From positions 99,097 to 163,096 of the forward strand of contig CAILWV010000013.1 in NCBI GenBank assembly GCA_903838055.1: DNA of 64,000 nucleotides, in the 5' to 3' direction. Below the pieces are notes generated by a model, which was not told the origin of the DNA, made no database searches, and was given only the letters and a program-made list of their open reading frames with translations. Positions 19,070-28,276 of the stretch are shown piece by piece (positions within the stretch are counted from its first letter, which is position 1; every line of letters starts with the position of its first letter). The stretch comes from an uncultured Bacteroidota bacterium. GTDB taxonomy: Bacteria > Bacteroidota > Bacteroidia > Flavobacteriales > Flavobacteriaceae. A program made the translations under genes and the position numbers.

Positions 19070-21448
19070 ATGCAAAATTTGTTACCAAATTTACAACCGA
19101 CAATTAAAAATGATTTTAATATTAAAGAACAATTATTTTTCTACTTACAATACTGGAAGTGGTTTGTTATTAGTGTTTTATTCTTTTTATCTGTTTCTTT
19201 TATTTATTTAAGATATTACATTGTAGATTATGGAGGTATTACTACAATTTTAATAAAAGATGAAAAAAAAGGTGGTTCCAGCGAGTTTTCGGCCATTAGT
19301 GATATGAACCTTTTTTCTAGCAAGAATAATGTAGATAATGAAATAGCAATTCTTAAATCAAGGACTTTATCTCAAAATGTAGTTTCCATATTAGATTTAG
19401 ATATCTCCTATTTTTCTGAAGGTAAATTAGTTAATTTAGAACTTTATAAAGATTCTCCAATTAAAATTTTATTTTATAAAAAAAGTAATAATTATAATGA
19501 AATAAATAAAACACTTAAAATAAAAATAGAATCCAATACTAAGTATAGCTTATTAGATGCGAAAAATAATTTGTCAAAGCAATTCATTTTCGGTCAAAAA
19601 ATCCAAAATGAGTTAGGTATTTTTACAATAATTAATAATAATGTACTGCCGGAAAATGCAAATAGTACCATTAATATTGTGAAATCCTCATTAGAGTCAA
19701 AAGCCAACGCTTTTAGGAGTTCACTAACACTAATACTTTTAGATAAAACAAATGTCATAAATTTATCTAATATTGATCAAATACCACAAAGAGGCTTAGA
19801 TTTTTTAGATGAATTGGTTAATGAATATAATCAAGATGCAATTAAGGAGAGAAACCAAGTTGCCAATTTTACTAAAGATTTTATTGACCAACGATTACAA
19901 ATTATTACTAAAGAATTAGGTGGAGTAGAACAAAAACAAGAAATTTTTAAGAAAACAAGAAAATTGACTTCTCTTGAGGCGGATTCAGAGTTAAGCTTAG
20001 CACAAGCAACCGATTATGATCGTTCTATTTTAAATATAGAAACCGAATTAAAAGTAAGTGAATTTATGTTAAATCAGATTTCTAATATGAAATCTAATGA
20101 ACTAATTCCGGCAAATATTATGAGCTCTTCCGAAGGTTCTAATGGGTCTATTGATCAATTTAATTCCTTGGTATTAGAGAGACGAAGACAATTAAAAAGC
20201 GCAACAGAAGATAATCCCGTAATTAAAAATATTGATAACCAATTAAATGCAGTTAAATCAAATGTTATTGAAGGATTTAGAAATAAGCAAAAAGACCTTA
20301 AAATTAACATTTTAGATTTATCAAGCACAAGGTCTCGATATGATAATAAGATAGGTAAAATTCCTACAAATGAAAGATACTATAATGAAATTGCAAGGCA
20401 ACAACATGTAAAGGAATCTTTATATTTATATCTATTACAGAAAAGAGAAGAAACGGAACTATCCCTAGCAGCAACTTCACCTAAAGCTAAGATTATTGAT
20501 AAGGCATATTTAACGGGACCTGTTTCTATAAATAAATACGTGTTTTATATAGCAGCTTTAGCAATAGGCTTATTTCTTCCTTTTGGAATATTATTTTTAA
20601 TAAATTTTATGGATACTAAAATAAAATCAAGAATTGATATTGTTGGAAAAGTATCGATCCCTTACATTGGTGATTTGCCTAGATCTAAAGATAACGAAAG
20701 TATTATTAAAATTAATAGTCGTTCAAGTTCTGCGGAAGCTATTCGTATGATTAGAACAAATTTAGAATTTATGTTGGCTCATGTAACAAAAAATAAGTGT
20801 AAAACAATTTTTATTACTTCTTCAATTTCTAAAGAAGGAAAAACATTTTGTGCTATCAATCTTGCAACTACAATTGCATTGTCAGATAAAAAAGTTTTGA
20901 TTATTGGTTTAGATATTCGTAATCCAAAATTAAATACTTATATTGATTTGCCTTCTAAAGGCTTGACCAACTACTTAACTAAACAAGATGTGTCAATTAA
21001 TGACTATATAGTTAACGTAAATAATATTCCAAGTCTCTTTGCATTAGCATCTGGTGTAATTCCGCCTAATCCAGTTGAATTGCTAATGAATGCCAAAATT
21101 AATGAAATGTTTGATGAGCTAAAACTACAATATGATTACATTATAGTAGATACCGCTCCTGTTAGTTTGGTTACTGATACTCTGTTAGTTGCTAAAAATG
21201 CAGATGCATTTATTTATGTAATGCGTGCAAATTATTTAGAAAAAGGAATGCTGCAATTTGCAGAAACGCTTTATAAAGAAAATAAATTGCCTAACATGTG
21301 TATTTTACTTAATGATACTATACAAACCAAAACTTATGGTTATGGAAATGGTTACGGTAATGGTTATGGTTATGGTTATGAAGTTGATAAAGAAGTTGAA
21401 ATTACATGGTATAAAAAAGTACTTTCATTATTTATAAAAAAATCTTAA
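19070..21448 (+). CDS. wzc: Wzc-like polysaccharide co-polymerase and tyrosine autokinase
   Basis: This 792-residue protein has a membrane helix near residues 31-48, a long periplasmic coiled-coil region, a second helix near 487-510 after the proline-poor Wzz-type linker, and a cytoplasmic BY-kinase domain. The kinase has Walker A SISKEGKT (585-592), Walker A' LDIRNP with Asp615 and Walker B IIVDTAP with Asp694. The tail holds six tyrosines in alternation with glycine and asparagine between 756 and 770, the autophosphorylation cluster, plus Tyr781. Cycles of phosphorylation control chain length and export. It follows the Wza-like gene by 2 bases. The tail extends 22 residues past the cluster. 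Confidence 0.95.
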   Translation: MQNLLPNLQPTIKNDFNIKEQLFFYLQYWKWFVISVLFFLSVSFIYLRYYIVDYGGITTILIKDEKKGGSSEFSAISDMNLFSSKNNVDNEIAILKSRTLSQNVVSILDLDISYFSEGKLVNLELYKDSPIKILFYKKSNNYNEINKTLKIKIESNTKYSLLDAKNNLSKQFIFGQKIQNELGIFTIINNNVLPENANSTINIVKSSLESKANAFRSSLTLILLDKTNVINLSNIDQIPQRGLDFLDELVNEYNQDAIKERNQVANFTKDFIDQRLQIITKELGGVEQKQEIFKKTRKLTSLEADSELSLAQATDYDRSILNIETELKVSEFMLNQISNMKSNELIPANIMSSSEGSNGSIDQFNSLVLERRRQLKSATEDNPVIKNIDNQLNAVKSNVIEGFRNKQKDLKINILDLSSTRSRYDNKIGKIPTNERYYNEIARQQHVKESLYLYLLQKREETELSLAATSPKAKIIDKAYLTGPVSINKYVFYIAALAIGLFLPFGILFLINFMDTKIKSRIDIVGKVSIPYIGDLPRSKDNESIIKINSRSSSAEAIRMIRTNLEFMLAHVTKNKCKTIFITSSISKEGKTFCAINLATTIALSDKKVLIIGLDIRNPKLNTYIDLPSKGLTNYLTKQDVSINDYIVNVNNIPSLFALASGVIPPNPVELLMNAKINEMFDELKLQYDYIIVDTAPVSLVTDTLLVAKNADAFIYVMRANYLEKGMLQFAETLYKENKLPNMCILLNDTIQTKTYGYGNGYGNGYGYGYEVDKEVEITWYKKVLSLFIKKS
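21335..21379 (+). repeat. Glycine-tyrosine repeat encoding the Wzc tyrosine cluster
   Basis: Short repeats of the type GGTTATGG(N) encode Tyr756 to Tyr770 of the kinase as YGYGNGYGNGYGYGY. The near-identical units make this a likely place for unit gain or loss by slippage, which would change the number of phosphorylatable tyrosines without breaking the frame. Confidence 0.7.
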
Positions 21449-21453
21449 AAGAA

Positions 21454-22230
21454 TTAAGATTTAAAAAATGAGTTGTTTTTGAAGGCCTCTTTAAATGGGT
21501 CAATGTTTTTCAAAATTATTTTTTTATCGAAAAAAGATAAATGTTTTTCATGGTGAACATCCGATCCAACAAAATCAATCATATTGTTTTGTAATAAATA
21601 ATCTGCAGTTTTAGCTACTTCAGGACCATAATAACCTGCACTAGATAATATGTTCATTTGGAAGAAACATCCCACTTTTTTTAATTTATTATATTCTTTA
21701 AGATTAGAATGATAAAAATTATATCGTTCAGGATGCGCTAATACGGGTTTGTAACCAGCTACTTGTAAATGAAAAATAATATCATAAAGATTTAATGGAG
21801 GATAGAGATAGGACATTTCTACTAATACATAATTATCTTTTAAAACCAGTAGATTTTCTTTTTCAATTAAATGGTAAAAACTTTCGTCCATCATATATTC
21901 AGCAGCGACTTTGAATGAATTTGTTATTGAATTACGGCTTAATTCATTACTAGTTGCTGAATGAGTTTCTTCAATTTTTGCTCTTGAATTGTCCCAAAAA
22001 TTTTTTATTACATGGGGAGTAGTTATAAATTCAGAAAAACCAATTTCCTTTAATCCATTTATTAAAAATAAAGTGTCGTCAATAGTTTTGGCGCCATCAT
22101 CTATTCCGGGTAATAAATGAGAATGAATGTCGATGAAATCGTTAGGAATTAAATCTTTTAAAAAGGGCTTATTTTTTTTGAAGAAAAACACGAGGCTTAA
22201 TTTTTTCGCAATATAATAATATTTAATCAA
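21454..22230 (-). CDS. CpsB/YwqE-type PHP tyrosine-protein phosphatase
   Basis: This is a metal-dependent PHP-fold phosphatase of 258 residues or fewer. Metal ligands are visible in FIDIHSHLLPGIDDGAKTID (His36, His38, Asp44), TTPHVI, the HPERY block and GSDVHHEKHLS. Such enzymes remove phosphate from the tyrosine cluster of Wzc-type kinases. It is convergent with the kinase gene, with only 5 bases between the two stops. The start is uncertain: TTG at 22230 gives 258 residues, while GTG at 22191 gives a start (MFFFKKNKPFLKDLIP) closer to relatives I know of. Neither strand-specific promoter nor RBS settles it. Confidence 0.93.
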   Translation of the reverse strand: MIKYYYIAKKLSLVFFFKKNKPFLKDLIPNDFIDIHSHLLPGIDDGAKTIDDTLFLINGLKEIGFSEFITTPHVIKNFWDNSRAKIEETHSATSNELSRNSITNSFKVAAEYMMDESFYHLIEKENLLVLKDNYVLVEMSYLYPPLNLYDIIFHLQVAGYKPVLAHPERYNFYHSNLKEYNKLKKVGCFFQMNILSSAGYYGPEVAKTADYLLQNNMIDFVGSDVHHEKHLSFFDKKIILKNIDPFKEAFKNNSFFKS

Positions 22231-22268
22231 AACTTAACAGAACAATTTTTTTAATATCCTCAAATTAC

Positions 22269-22276
22269 TATATTTG
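22269..22276 (+). promoter_or_regulatory. Candidate Bacteroidota promoter -7 element for the wzm-wzt operon
   Basis: TATATTTG matches the TAnnTTTG -7 consensus of the Bacteroidota housekeeping sigma factor. It lies in the 82-base gap between the phosphatase gene and wzm, 37 bases before the wzm ATG. No good TTTG -33 box was seen at the right spacing, so it is moderate evidence only. It would begin transcription of the second half of the glycan locus. Confidence 0.5.
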
Positions 22277-22312
22277 TTTCCAAAGTTGTTGTAATGAAAT
22301 CATTTTATTTAG

Positions 22313-23182
22313 ATGAATAAAGATAAAAATTTTAATGATTGGGATATTGTAATAAAAGGTCATACATCACTTTTTGATTTAAAATTTAAAGAATTATGGC
22401 AGTACCGCGATTTATTACTGCTATTTGTTAAAAGAGATTTTGTTAGTTTTTATAAACAAACGGTTTTAGGACCTCTTTGGTTTTTTATTCAACCTTTGTT
22501 TACCACAATAATTTTTTCATTTGTTTTCGGAAATCTTGCAGGCATTAGTACGGACGGCATACCTAAATATCTATTTTATTTAACTGGAATAACTGCTTGG
22601 AATTATTTTTCAGATTGCTTGACTAAAACAAGTACTGTTTTTAGAGATAATGCTTCCATTTTTGGGAAAGTATATTTTCCTAGATTAATTATGCCAATAA
22701 GTATTGTTATTAGCAATTTAATCCGATTTGGTGTACAGTTATTATTGATGATAATAATGATGGTTTATTTTTATTTTTTCCCCGTTATTGGAACAGGCTT
22801 TCATTGTACAAATGGACTTTTCTTTTTTCCCATTTTGGTAGTATTAATGGCAATGTTAGGTTTAGGTTTAGGGCTAATTATTACAGCAGTGACCACTAAA
22901 TATAAGGACTTAACGTTTCTAGTAACTTTTGGAGTACAGCTTCTTATGTATGCCACAACGGTTGTCTATCCGTTAAGTTTTGCTAAGTCTAAAGGCTATG
23001 GTTACATCGTAGAATTAAATCCAATGACCGGAATAATTGAATGTTTTAGATATGTTTTTTTAGGTAAAGGAGAATTCACATTTTCCAGTTTATTTAATTC
23101 TGTAATTACAACTTTAGTAATTTTAGTTCTTGGAATTGTGATTTTTAATAAAACTGAGAAAAATTTCGTAGATACTATTTAA
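22313..23182 (+). CDS. wzm: Wzm-like ABC-2 polysaccharide exporter permease
   Basis: This 289-residue protein has six hydrophobic segments and the ABC-2 signature of O-antigen/teichoic-acid exporters. Marks are the N-terminal amphipathic FKELWQYRDLLLLFVKRDF, YKQTVLGPLWFFIQPLFTT, then GITAWNYFSDCLTKTSTVF and VYFPRLIMPIS, and LNPMTGIIECFRYVFLG near the C-terminus. It pairs with the Wzt ATPase whose start overlaps its stop by one base, and would move a completed lipid-linked glycan across the inner membrane. Its presence beside a full Wzx/Wzy system is notable. Confidence 0.94.
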   Translation: MNKDKNFNDWDIVIKGHTSLFDLKFKELWQYRDLLLLFVKRDFVSFYKQTVLGPLWFFIQPLFTTIIFSFVFGNLAGISTDGIPKYLFYLTGITAWNYFSDCLTKTSTVFRDNASIFGKVYFPRLIMPISIVISNLIRFGVQLLLMIIMMVYFYFFPVIGTGFHCTNGLFFFPILVVLMAMLGLGLGLIITAVTTKYKDLTFLVTFGVQLLMYATTVVYPLSFAKSKGYGYIVELNPMTGIIECFRYVFLGKGEFTFSSLFNSVITTLVILVLGIVIFNKTEKNFVDTI

Positions 23183-24465
23183 TGGAAAAGACTATTATAC
23201 ATGTCGAAAATTTATCTAAAGTCTATCAAATTGGACAAATCGGATCTGGAACCATCTCAAAGGATATTGATAGGTTTTGGCAAACTAAAATATTAAAAAA
23301 AGAAGATCCATTTCTGAAAATTGGAGAAAATAATGACAAAAGTAGTACTAGTAATAGTACTATTGTATGGTCTTTAAAAGATATTAATTTTGAAGTTAAT
23401 ACTGGTGATGCAATCGGAATTATTGGGAAAAATGGTGCAGGAAAAAGTACTTTATTAAAATTATTGTCTCGTGTTACAAGTCCTACCACTGGTGAAATAA
23501 AAATAAAAGGTAGAATTGCAAGTTTGCTAGAAGTCGGTACCGGTTTTCATCCAGAACTTTCGGGTAGAGAAAATATTTATTTGAATGGTGCAATTCTAGG
23601 AATGCGTAAAAAAGAAATAACACGAAAATTAGATGAAATTATAGATTTTTCAGGGGTAGAGCGATATATAGACACTCCTGTAAAAAGATATTCTTCAGGC
23701 ATGTACGTTCGATTAGCGTTTGCAGTTGCAGCACATCTAGAAAGTGAAATTCTTATTGTAGATGAAGTTCTTGCAGTCGGTGATGCTGAATTTCAAAAGA
23801 AATGTTTAAATAAAATGAATGATATTAGCAAAGGAGAAGGTAGAACCCTTTTATTTGTAAGTCATAATATGGGAGCTGTAAATAATTTATGTAACAAAGG
23901 GATTGTTTTAGAAAATGGGAGTGTTGCTTTTAATGGTCCTATCCAAAATTCTATAGATTATTATTTAAAGGATAATAGTAATAGTGCTCATAAAAAATGG
24001 GAAATACAGCAAGAACCCGGTTCTGACTTTTTTAAACTTCTAGAAGTTAAAGTACTAGATGTTAATAATCAAATTTCTTTTAACCATTTGATTACAAATG
24101 AGGTATGTGTCGAATTTCTTTATGAAGTATTAAAAGACAATCAAATGTTTACACATGGTTTTAATCTTTTTAATAATCAAAACCTACATATATTAAGTTC
24201 TCATGATAAAGATTCAAATAATTTATTAGTGCCAGTTTCTAAAGGGATTTATAAAGTAAGAGTTGTAATTCCAGGTAATTTTTTAGCTGAAGGTGAGTAT
24301 AATTGTAGCTTTGCAATTATGAGATACAATCCTTTTCAAGTTGAATTTCATGAATTGGAAGTAGTTGGGTTTAATATTATTGATGAATTAGGGAACAATT
24401 CTGTTAGAGGAAACTACACAGGAAGATTTCCAGGAGTAGTTAGACCTTTATTAAATTGGAAATAA
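23182..24465 (+). CDS. wzt: Wzt-like ABC exporter ATPase with C-terminal glycan-binding domain
   Basis: This 427-residue protein has an ATPase domain with Walker A GKNGAGKST at 82-90, the signature YSSGMYVRLAF from 170, Walker B ILIVDEVLAVGD at 190-201 and the H-loop SHN at 227-229. A 40-residue insert (about 21-61) precedes the first core strand, as in other Wzt proteins. Residues from about 260 form a beta-rich Wzt_C domain, which in O9a-type systems recognises the chain-terminating modification on the glycan. The methyltransferase gene that follows directly could supply such a terminal mark. That link is an inference. Confidence 0.94.
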   Translation: MEKTIIHVENLSKVYQIGQIGSGTISKDIDRFWQTKILKKEDPFLKIGENNDKSSTSNSTIVWSLKDINFEVNTGDAIGIIGKNGAGKSTLLKLLSRVTSPTTGEIKIKGRIASLLEVGTGFHPELSGRENIYLNGAILGMRKKEITRKLDEIIDFSGVERYIDTPVKRYSSGMYVRLAFAVAAHLESEILIVDEVLAVGDAEFQKKCLNKMNDISKGEGRTLLFVSHNMGAVNNLCNKGIVLENGSVAFNGPIQNSIDYYLKDNSNSAHKKWEIQQEPGSDFFKLLEVKVLDVNNQISFNHLITNEVCVEFLYEVLKDNQMFTHGFNLFNNQNLHILSSHDKDSNNLLVPVSKGIYKVRVVIPGNFLAEGEYNCSFAIMRYNPFQVEFHELEVVGFNIIDELGNNSVRGNYTGRFPGVVRPLLNWK

Positions 24466-25275
24466 ATGGAGAAAAATTGGACTGGTGAACGGCTTGAAAC
24501 CTATATTTATTCTAGAGATACAATCGATCATTTGCATCGTTATGCAATAGCTAAGGATTATATTAAAGGAAAATCAGTATTAGACATTGCATCTGGTGAA
24601 GGTTATGGAAGTAATCTATTAAGTTATGATGCAGCTTCTGTTGTAGGAGTAGATATTGATGCCGAATCAGTTAAAAATGCAACAAATAAATATAAAAGAA
24701 GCAATTTAGAATTCAAAGTTGGTAGAGCCGATTTAATTCCGTTAGACTCGAATTCTATTGATGTAGTTGTTAGTTTTGAAACATTAGAACATCATGATAA
24801 ACATCAAGAAATGATTCTTGAAATTAAAAGAGTATTAAAAAAAGATGGTTTATTAATCATATCTACTCCAGATAAATTATTTTATTCTGATAAAAGAAAT
24901 TTCAAAAATGAATTTCACGTTCAAGAACTATATAAAAATGAATTTCAAGATTTAATTTCACAGAATTTTTTAAACTATCAATGTTTAAATCAAAAATATA
25001 TTTTAGGAAGTTCCTTAATTCAAGAAGATAACAATATTCAAATTGAGGAAATATTTGTTGGTGATTATTCCGTTCTTAATAAAATTGAAATAGATCCTCT
25101 TTATTTAATTATGATATGCTCCGATGGAAATTTTCTTAAACAGAAAACCAGTATTTTTAATGGAAATCAAATTACAGAAAAAGAATTAGTATCAGCATTT
25201 AGAAAAAGTTATAGTTTTAAATTAGGAAGTTTTATTTTAAGTCCTTTAAAATTTATCAAAAAATGCTTGCAATAG
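24466..25275 (+). CDS. Class I SAM-dependent methyltransferase
   Basis: This 269-residue Rossmann methyltransferase has motif I VLDIASGEGYGSN at 38-50, an acidic ribose-binding residue in VVGVDIDAESV (59-69), and VVSFETLEHH at 101-110 as motif IV. It opens WTGERLETYIYSRDTIDHLHRY, a leader often seen in methyltransferases of O-antigen clusters. It starts on the base after the Wzt stop and overlaps the next glycosyltransferase by 13. Given the Wzt_C domain, a role in capping the non-reducing end of the glycan is plausible but unproven. Confidence 0.88.
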   Translation: MEKNWTGERLETYIYSRDTIDHLHRYAIAKDYIKGKSVLDIASGEGYGSNLLSYDAASVVGVDIDAESVKNATNKYKRSNLEFKVGRADLIPLDSNSIDVVVSFETLEHHDKHQEMILEIKRVLKKDGLLIISTPDKLFYSDKRNFKNEFHVQELYKNEFQDLISQNFLNYQCLNQKYILGSSLIQEDNNIQIEEIFVGDYSVLNKIEIDPLYLIMICSDGNFLKQKTSIFNGNQITEKELVSAFRKSYSFKLGSFILSPLKFIKKCLQ

Positions 25276-26162
25276 TAATTCCTTATTATAAACATCTGTT
25301 TTTTGAAAAAACATTAAAATCGCTTGAAAGGCAAACCAATAAACAATTTAAAGTCTATGTTGGTGATGATAATAGCCCAGAATCCCCGTTACTTTTGATA
25401 AATGAATTTAAAGATAATTTAGATTTGGTTTATAAAAAATTTGAAAATAATCTAGGAGGGTTTTCTTTAGTTAATCATTGGAAGCGTTGCATAGATTTAA
25501 TAAAAGATGAAAAGTGGATTATGATTTTGGGTGATGATGATTATTTATCTCCCAATACCGTTGCAGAATTTTATAATTACAATTCTAGTATTATTTCGAA
25601 TAAAATTAAAGTAGTACGTTTTTCTTCTCAGTTAGTAGGTGAAAACGAAGAAGAATTATCAGAACTGTATTGCCATGAAAAGTTTGAAACGGCCAATAAT
25701 TTTTTTTACAGAAAGTATAAAGGCATCACCAGAAGTTCTTTAAGTGAATATATCTTTGAAACTGATAAATTGAAAAGTAATTTTTTCTATGATTTTCCTT
25801 TAGCATGGCATTCTGATGATTTAGCAATTTTAGAGTGTTCCGATTTTAATAAAATTTATTCAATTAATGAAGGCAAAGTCTTCGTGCGCTTCAGTAATTT
25901 GAGTATTAGCGGAAGATCAGATTTAGCAATAGAAAAAAGTGACGCCTCCAAACAATATTATCAGCGATTGTTATACCATTACGGAAAGAAATTTGATAAG
26001 AAAAACCTTCAATTAATTTTTCGCAAAGTGGAATATTTCTTTTATTCAAATAAAACAATTTCAGAATATTTGAAATTGAGTTTTTTGCATATTAATTATT
26101 TAGGGATATTAAGTTTTTTAAAATTCAATAGAAGAATTTATAAAAATACAAAACTATTATGA
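25263..26162 (+). CDS. Family 2 glycosyltransferase
   Basis: This is a 299-residue GT-A enzyme. It starts MLAIVIPYYKHLFFEKTLKS, has VYVGDDNSPES as the nucleotide-binding loop, ENNLGGFSLVNHWKRC in place of the usual G..ARN helix, and WIMILGDDDYLSP as the DxD-like site. A later DFPLAWHSDDLAILE probably holds the catalytic acid/base. The type is common in enzymes that add amino or deoxy sugars in O-antigen loci. It overlaps the methyltransferase gene by 13 bases and the next gene by 4. Confidence 0.9.
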   Translation: MLAIVIPYYKHLFFEKTLKSLERQTNKQFKVYVGDDNSPESPLLLINEFKDNLDLVYKKFENNLGGFSLVNHWKRCIDLIKDEKWIMILGDDDYLSPNTVAEFYNYNSSIISNKIKVVRFSSQLVGENEEELSELYCHEKFETANNFFYRKYKGITRSSLSEYIFETDKLKSNFFYDFPLAWHSDDLAILECSDFNKIYSINEGKVFVRFSNLSISGRSDLAIEKSDASKQYYQRLLYHYGKKFDKKNLQLIFRKVEYFFYSNKTISEYLKLSFLHINYLGILSFLKFNRRIYKNTKLL

Positions 26163-27100
26163 ATCCTTTAGTTTCAATAATAATTCCGACTTTCAATCGT
26201 GCTCACCTAATAAGTGAAACACTTGAAAGTATTATTTCCTTAAATTATCAAAATTGGGAATGTATCATTGTAGATGATAGTAGTACCGATACTACTCAGG
26301 AAATAATAGAGAAATTTATTAGAATAGATTCTAGATTTAAATTTTATAAAAGACCTATTACGTTAGTTAAAGGAGCAAATTCTTGTAGAAATTATGGTTA
26401 TCTAAAAAGCACTGGAAATTGGATAAAATGGTTTGATAGTGATGACGTTTTTTTGCCTAATGCTTTAGATTTTTTGAATCAATTTAAGGATATAGGTTAT
26501 GATGTGTGCATATCTAAAATAGAAATAGTTGATTTTGAGACTGATTTAATATTAAAAAATAAAAATATATTTTCTGAAAATTTGATAGAAGATTATATCA
26601 TAGAAAAGATTAATTTTTATGTATGTGGCCCAACTTGGAAAAAAAGTTTTTTAGAAAAACAAACTGATTTATTTGATGAAAATATTAGCACTCTAGATGA
26701 TTGGGATTTTAATTTAAGAATGATTTATAATAATCCAAAAATTTTATTCTTGGATGAAGCATTTATTAAATATCGGGTAAATACAAATTCATTGTCAAGT
26801 GAAAGAGATAAATTAAATATAATTGAAATTAATTCGGAATTTAGGGCAAGAGAAAAGCATATTAATATTTTAGATACAAACAATAAATCTGCAAAATCAA
26901 TATTAGTAAATTTTACCATTAACAGATATAAATATTTTTTTAGAGAAGCTTTGATTAGAAACCATGGTTCAAAATTTCAGTTATTAAAAAAATTGTTGTT
27001 TTATCAATTTAAAACTTTAAATTTATTCGGAATAATAAAAACCATAATTGGGATTTTAATTTTTAAAATTTTCAAAAGAGGTTATAAATTTTTAAAATAA
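26159..27100 (+). CDS. Family 2 glycosyltransferase
   Basis: This is a 313-residue GT-A enzyme with PLVSIIIPTFNRAHLISETL at the N-terminus, the nucleotide-binding IIVDDSSTDTTQE, GANSCRNYGYLKSTGNWIKW and the metal-site FDSDDVFLPN. LDDWDFNLRMIY in the middle resembles the ED/DD catalytic base region. The C-terminal 50 residues are basic and hydrophobic, ending FKIFKRGYKFLK, so peripheral membrane contact is likely. It starts 4 bases inside the previous gene and ends 2 bases before the next. Confidence 0.92.
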   Translation: MNPLVSIIIPTFNRAHLISETLESIISLNYQNWECIIVDDSSTDTTQEIIEKFIRIDSRFKFYKRPITLVKGANSCRNYGYLKSTGNWIKWFDSDDVFLPNALDFLNQFKDIGYDVCISKIEIVDFETDLILKNKNIFSENLIEDYIIEKINFYVCGPTWKKSFLEKQTDLFDENISTLDDWDFNLRMIYNNPKILFLDEAFIKYRVNTNSLSSERDKLNIIEINSEFRAREKHINILDTNNKSAKSILVNFTINRYKYFFREALIRNHGSKFQLLKKLLFYQFKTLNLFGIIKTIIGILIFKIFKRGYKFLK

Positions 27101-27102
27101 TA

Positions 27103-28242
27103 ATGAGAATTCTTTTCATTTCAATGAATTCTATTCATGCAAAAAGATGGATTTCTAATGTGGATAATGACCACCGAGAATTATATTGGTGGGATATTAC
27201 TTCCTCTGGAAAAATGAACTTGCAGGAAAATGTTACTCAAATAACCGATTGGAAATCTCGAAAAATAAAATACTTAAAAGGGGAATATTTTTTAAGAAAA
27301 AATTTACGTCCTCTTTATGATTTAATAGAGCCTATTTTGCAAGTCACTATTGCAGAAAAATTAGAGCTTTTGATAAAGGAAATCCAACCTGATGTGATTC
27401 ATAGCTTTGAAATGCAAACTTGCAGTTATCCAATTCAAAAAGTTATAAATAAACACAAAAATATTTCATGGATTTATGGTTGTTGGGGAAATGATTTGTT
27501 CTATTTTCAAAATAAAAAAAATCATAAATATAAAATTCAACAAGTACTAAAACGAGTCAATTATCTTCAAACAGACTGTTCTCGAGATATTATTTTAGCT
27601 AAATCATTAGGGTATAAAGGTCCTGAATTAGACGTTATTCCTACAGGAGGTGGTTTTAATTTGAATGAATTAAATGCTTTGAAATTGCCAATTAATCAAA
27701 GGAAAATTATTTTGGTAAAAGGATATGAAAATATTTTTGGAAGAGCCTTAAATGTAATAAAAGCATTATCCGAATTAAAAGAGAATTTAAGTCATTATGA
27801 AGTTATAATATTCGCATCGCATCCCATAGTTATGGATTATGTAAAACGTAACTCGCTGCCATTTAAAGCTTTGTCTAAAGATGCATTGTCTCACTTTGAA
27901 GTCCTCGAATTAATGGGAAAATCGTTAATTTATATTGGAAATAATATATCAGACGGAATGCCAAATACTCTTTTAGAAGCCATAACAATGGGAGCTTTTC
28001 CAATACAATCCAACCCAGGTGGAGCTACAATAGAGTTGATAAAAATGGAAAATGGATTATTAATTGAAAATCCGGATAGTGTATTAGAAATAAAAGGATT
28101 AATTTTAAAGGCTTTAACAGGAAAAATCGATTTTGAAAAGGCATTTGTTTATAATGAAGAATTATCTAAATCAAAATTGGATTATGATTTTAATCGGCAA
28201 AAAATAAATAAATTATATAGTGATTTAATTAAATCTTACTAA
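27103..28242 (+). CDS. Family 4-like glycosyltransferase
   Basis: This 379-residue GT-B protein is a divergent GT4 member. MRILFISMNSIHAKRWISNV replaces the glycine loop with an Ile-His pair, a pattern known in GT4 enzymes that open with a ..S.H..RW motif. PDVIHSFEMQTCSYP and WIYGCWGNDLFYF mark the N-domain; IPTGGGFN, KGYENIFGRALNV and the donor region GNNISDGMPNTLLEAITMG follow. The conserved first acid of E-x7-E is an aspartate here. It lies between a GT2 gene and a second GT-A gene. Substrates are unknown. Confidence 0.85.
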   Translation: MRILFISMNSIHAKRWISNVDNDHRELYWWDITSSGKMNLQENVTQITDWKSRKIKYLKGEYFLRKNLRPLYDLIEPILQVTIAEKLELLIKEIQPDVIHSFEMQTCSYPIQKVINKHKNISWIYGCWGNDLFYFQNKKNHKYKIQQVLKRVNYLQTDCSRDIILAKSLGYKGPELDVIPTGGGFNLNELNALKLPINQRKIILVKGYENIFGRALNVIKALSELKENLSHYEVIIFASHPIVMDYVKRNSLPFKALSKDALSHFEVLELMGKSLIYIGNNISDGMPNTLLEAITMGAFPIQSNPGGATIELIKMENGLLIENPDSVLEIKGLILKALTGKIDFEKAFVYNEELSKSKLDYDFNRQKINKLYSDLIKSY

Positions 28243-28276
28243 AATTTAAAGTAAAGTATCCCAAGGTTTATGTATA

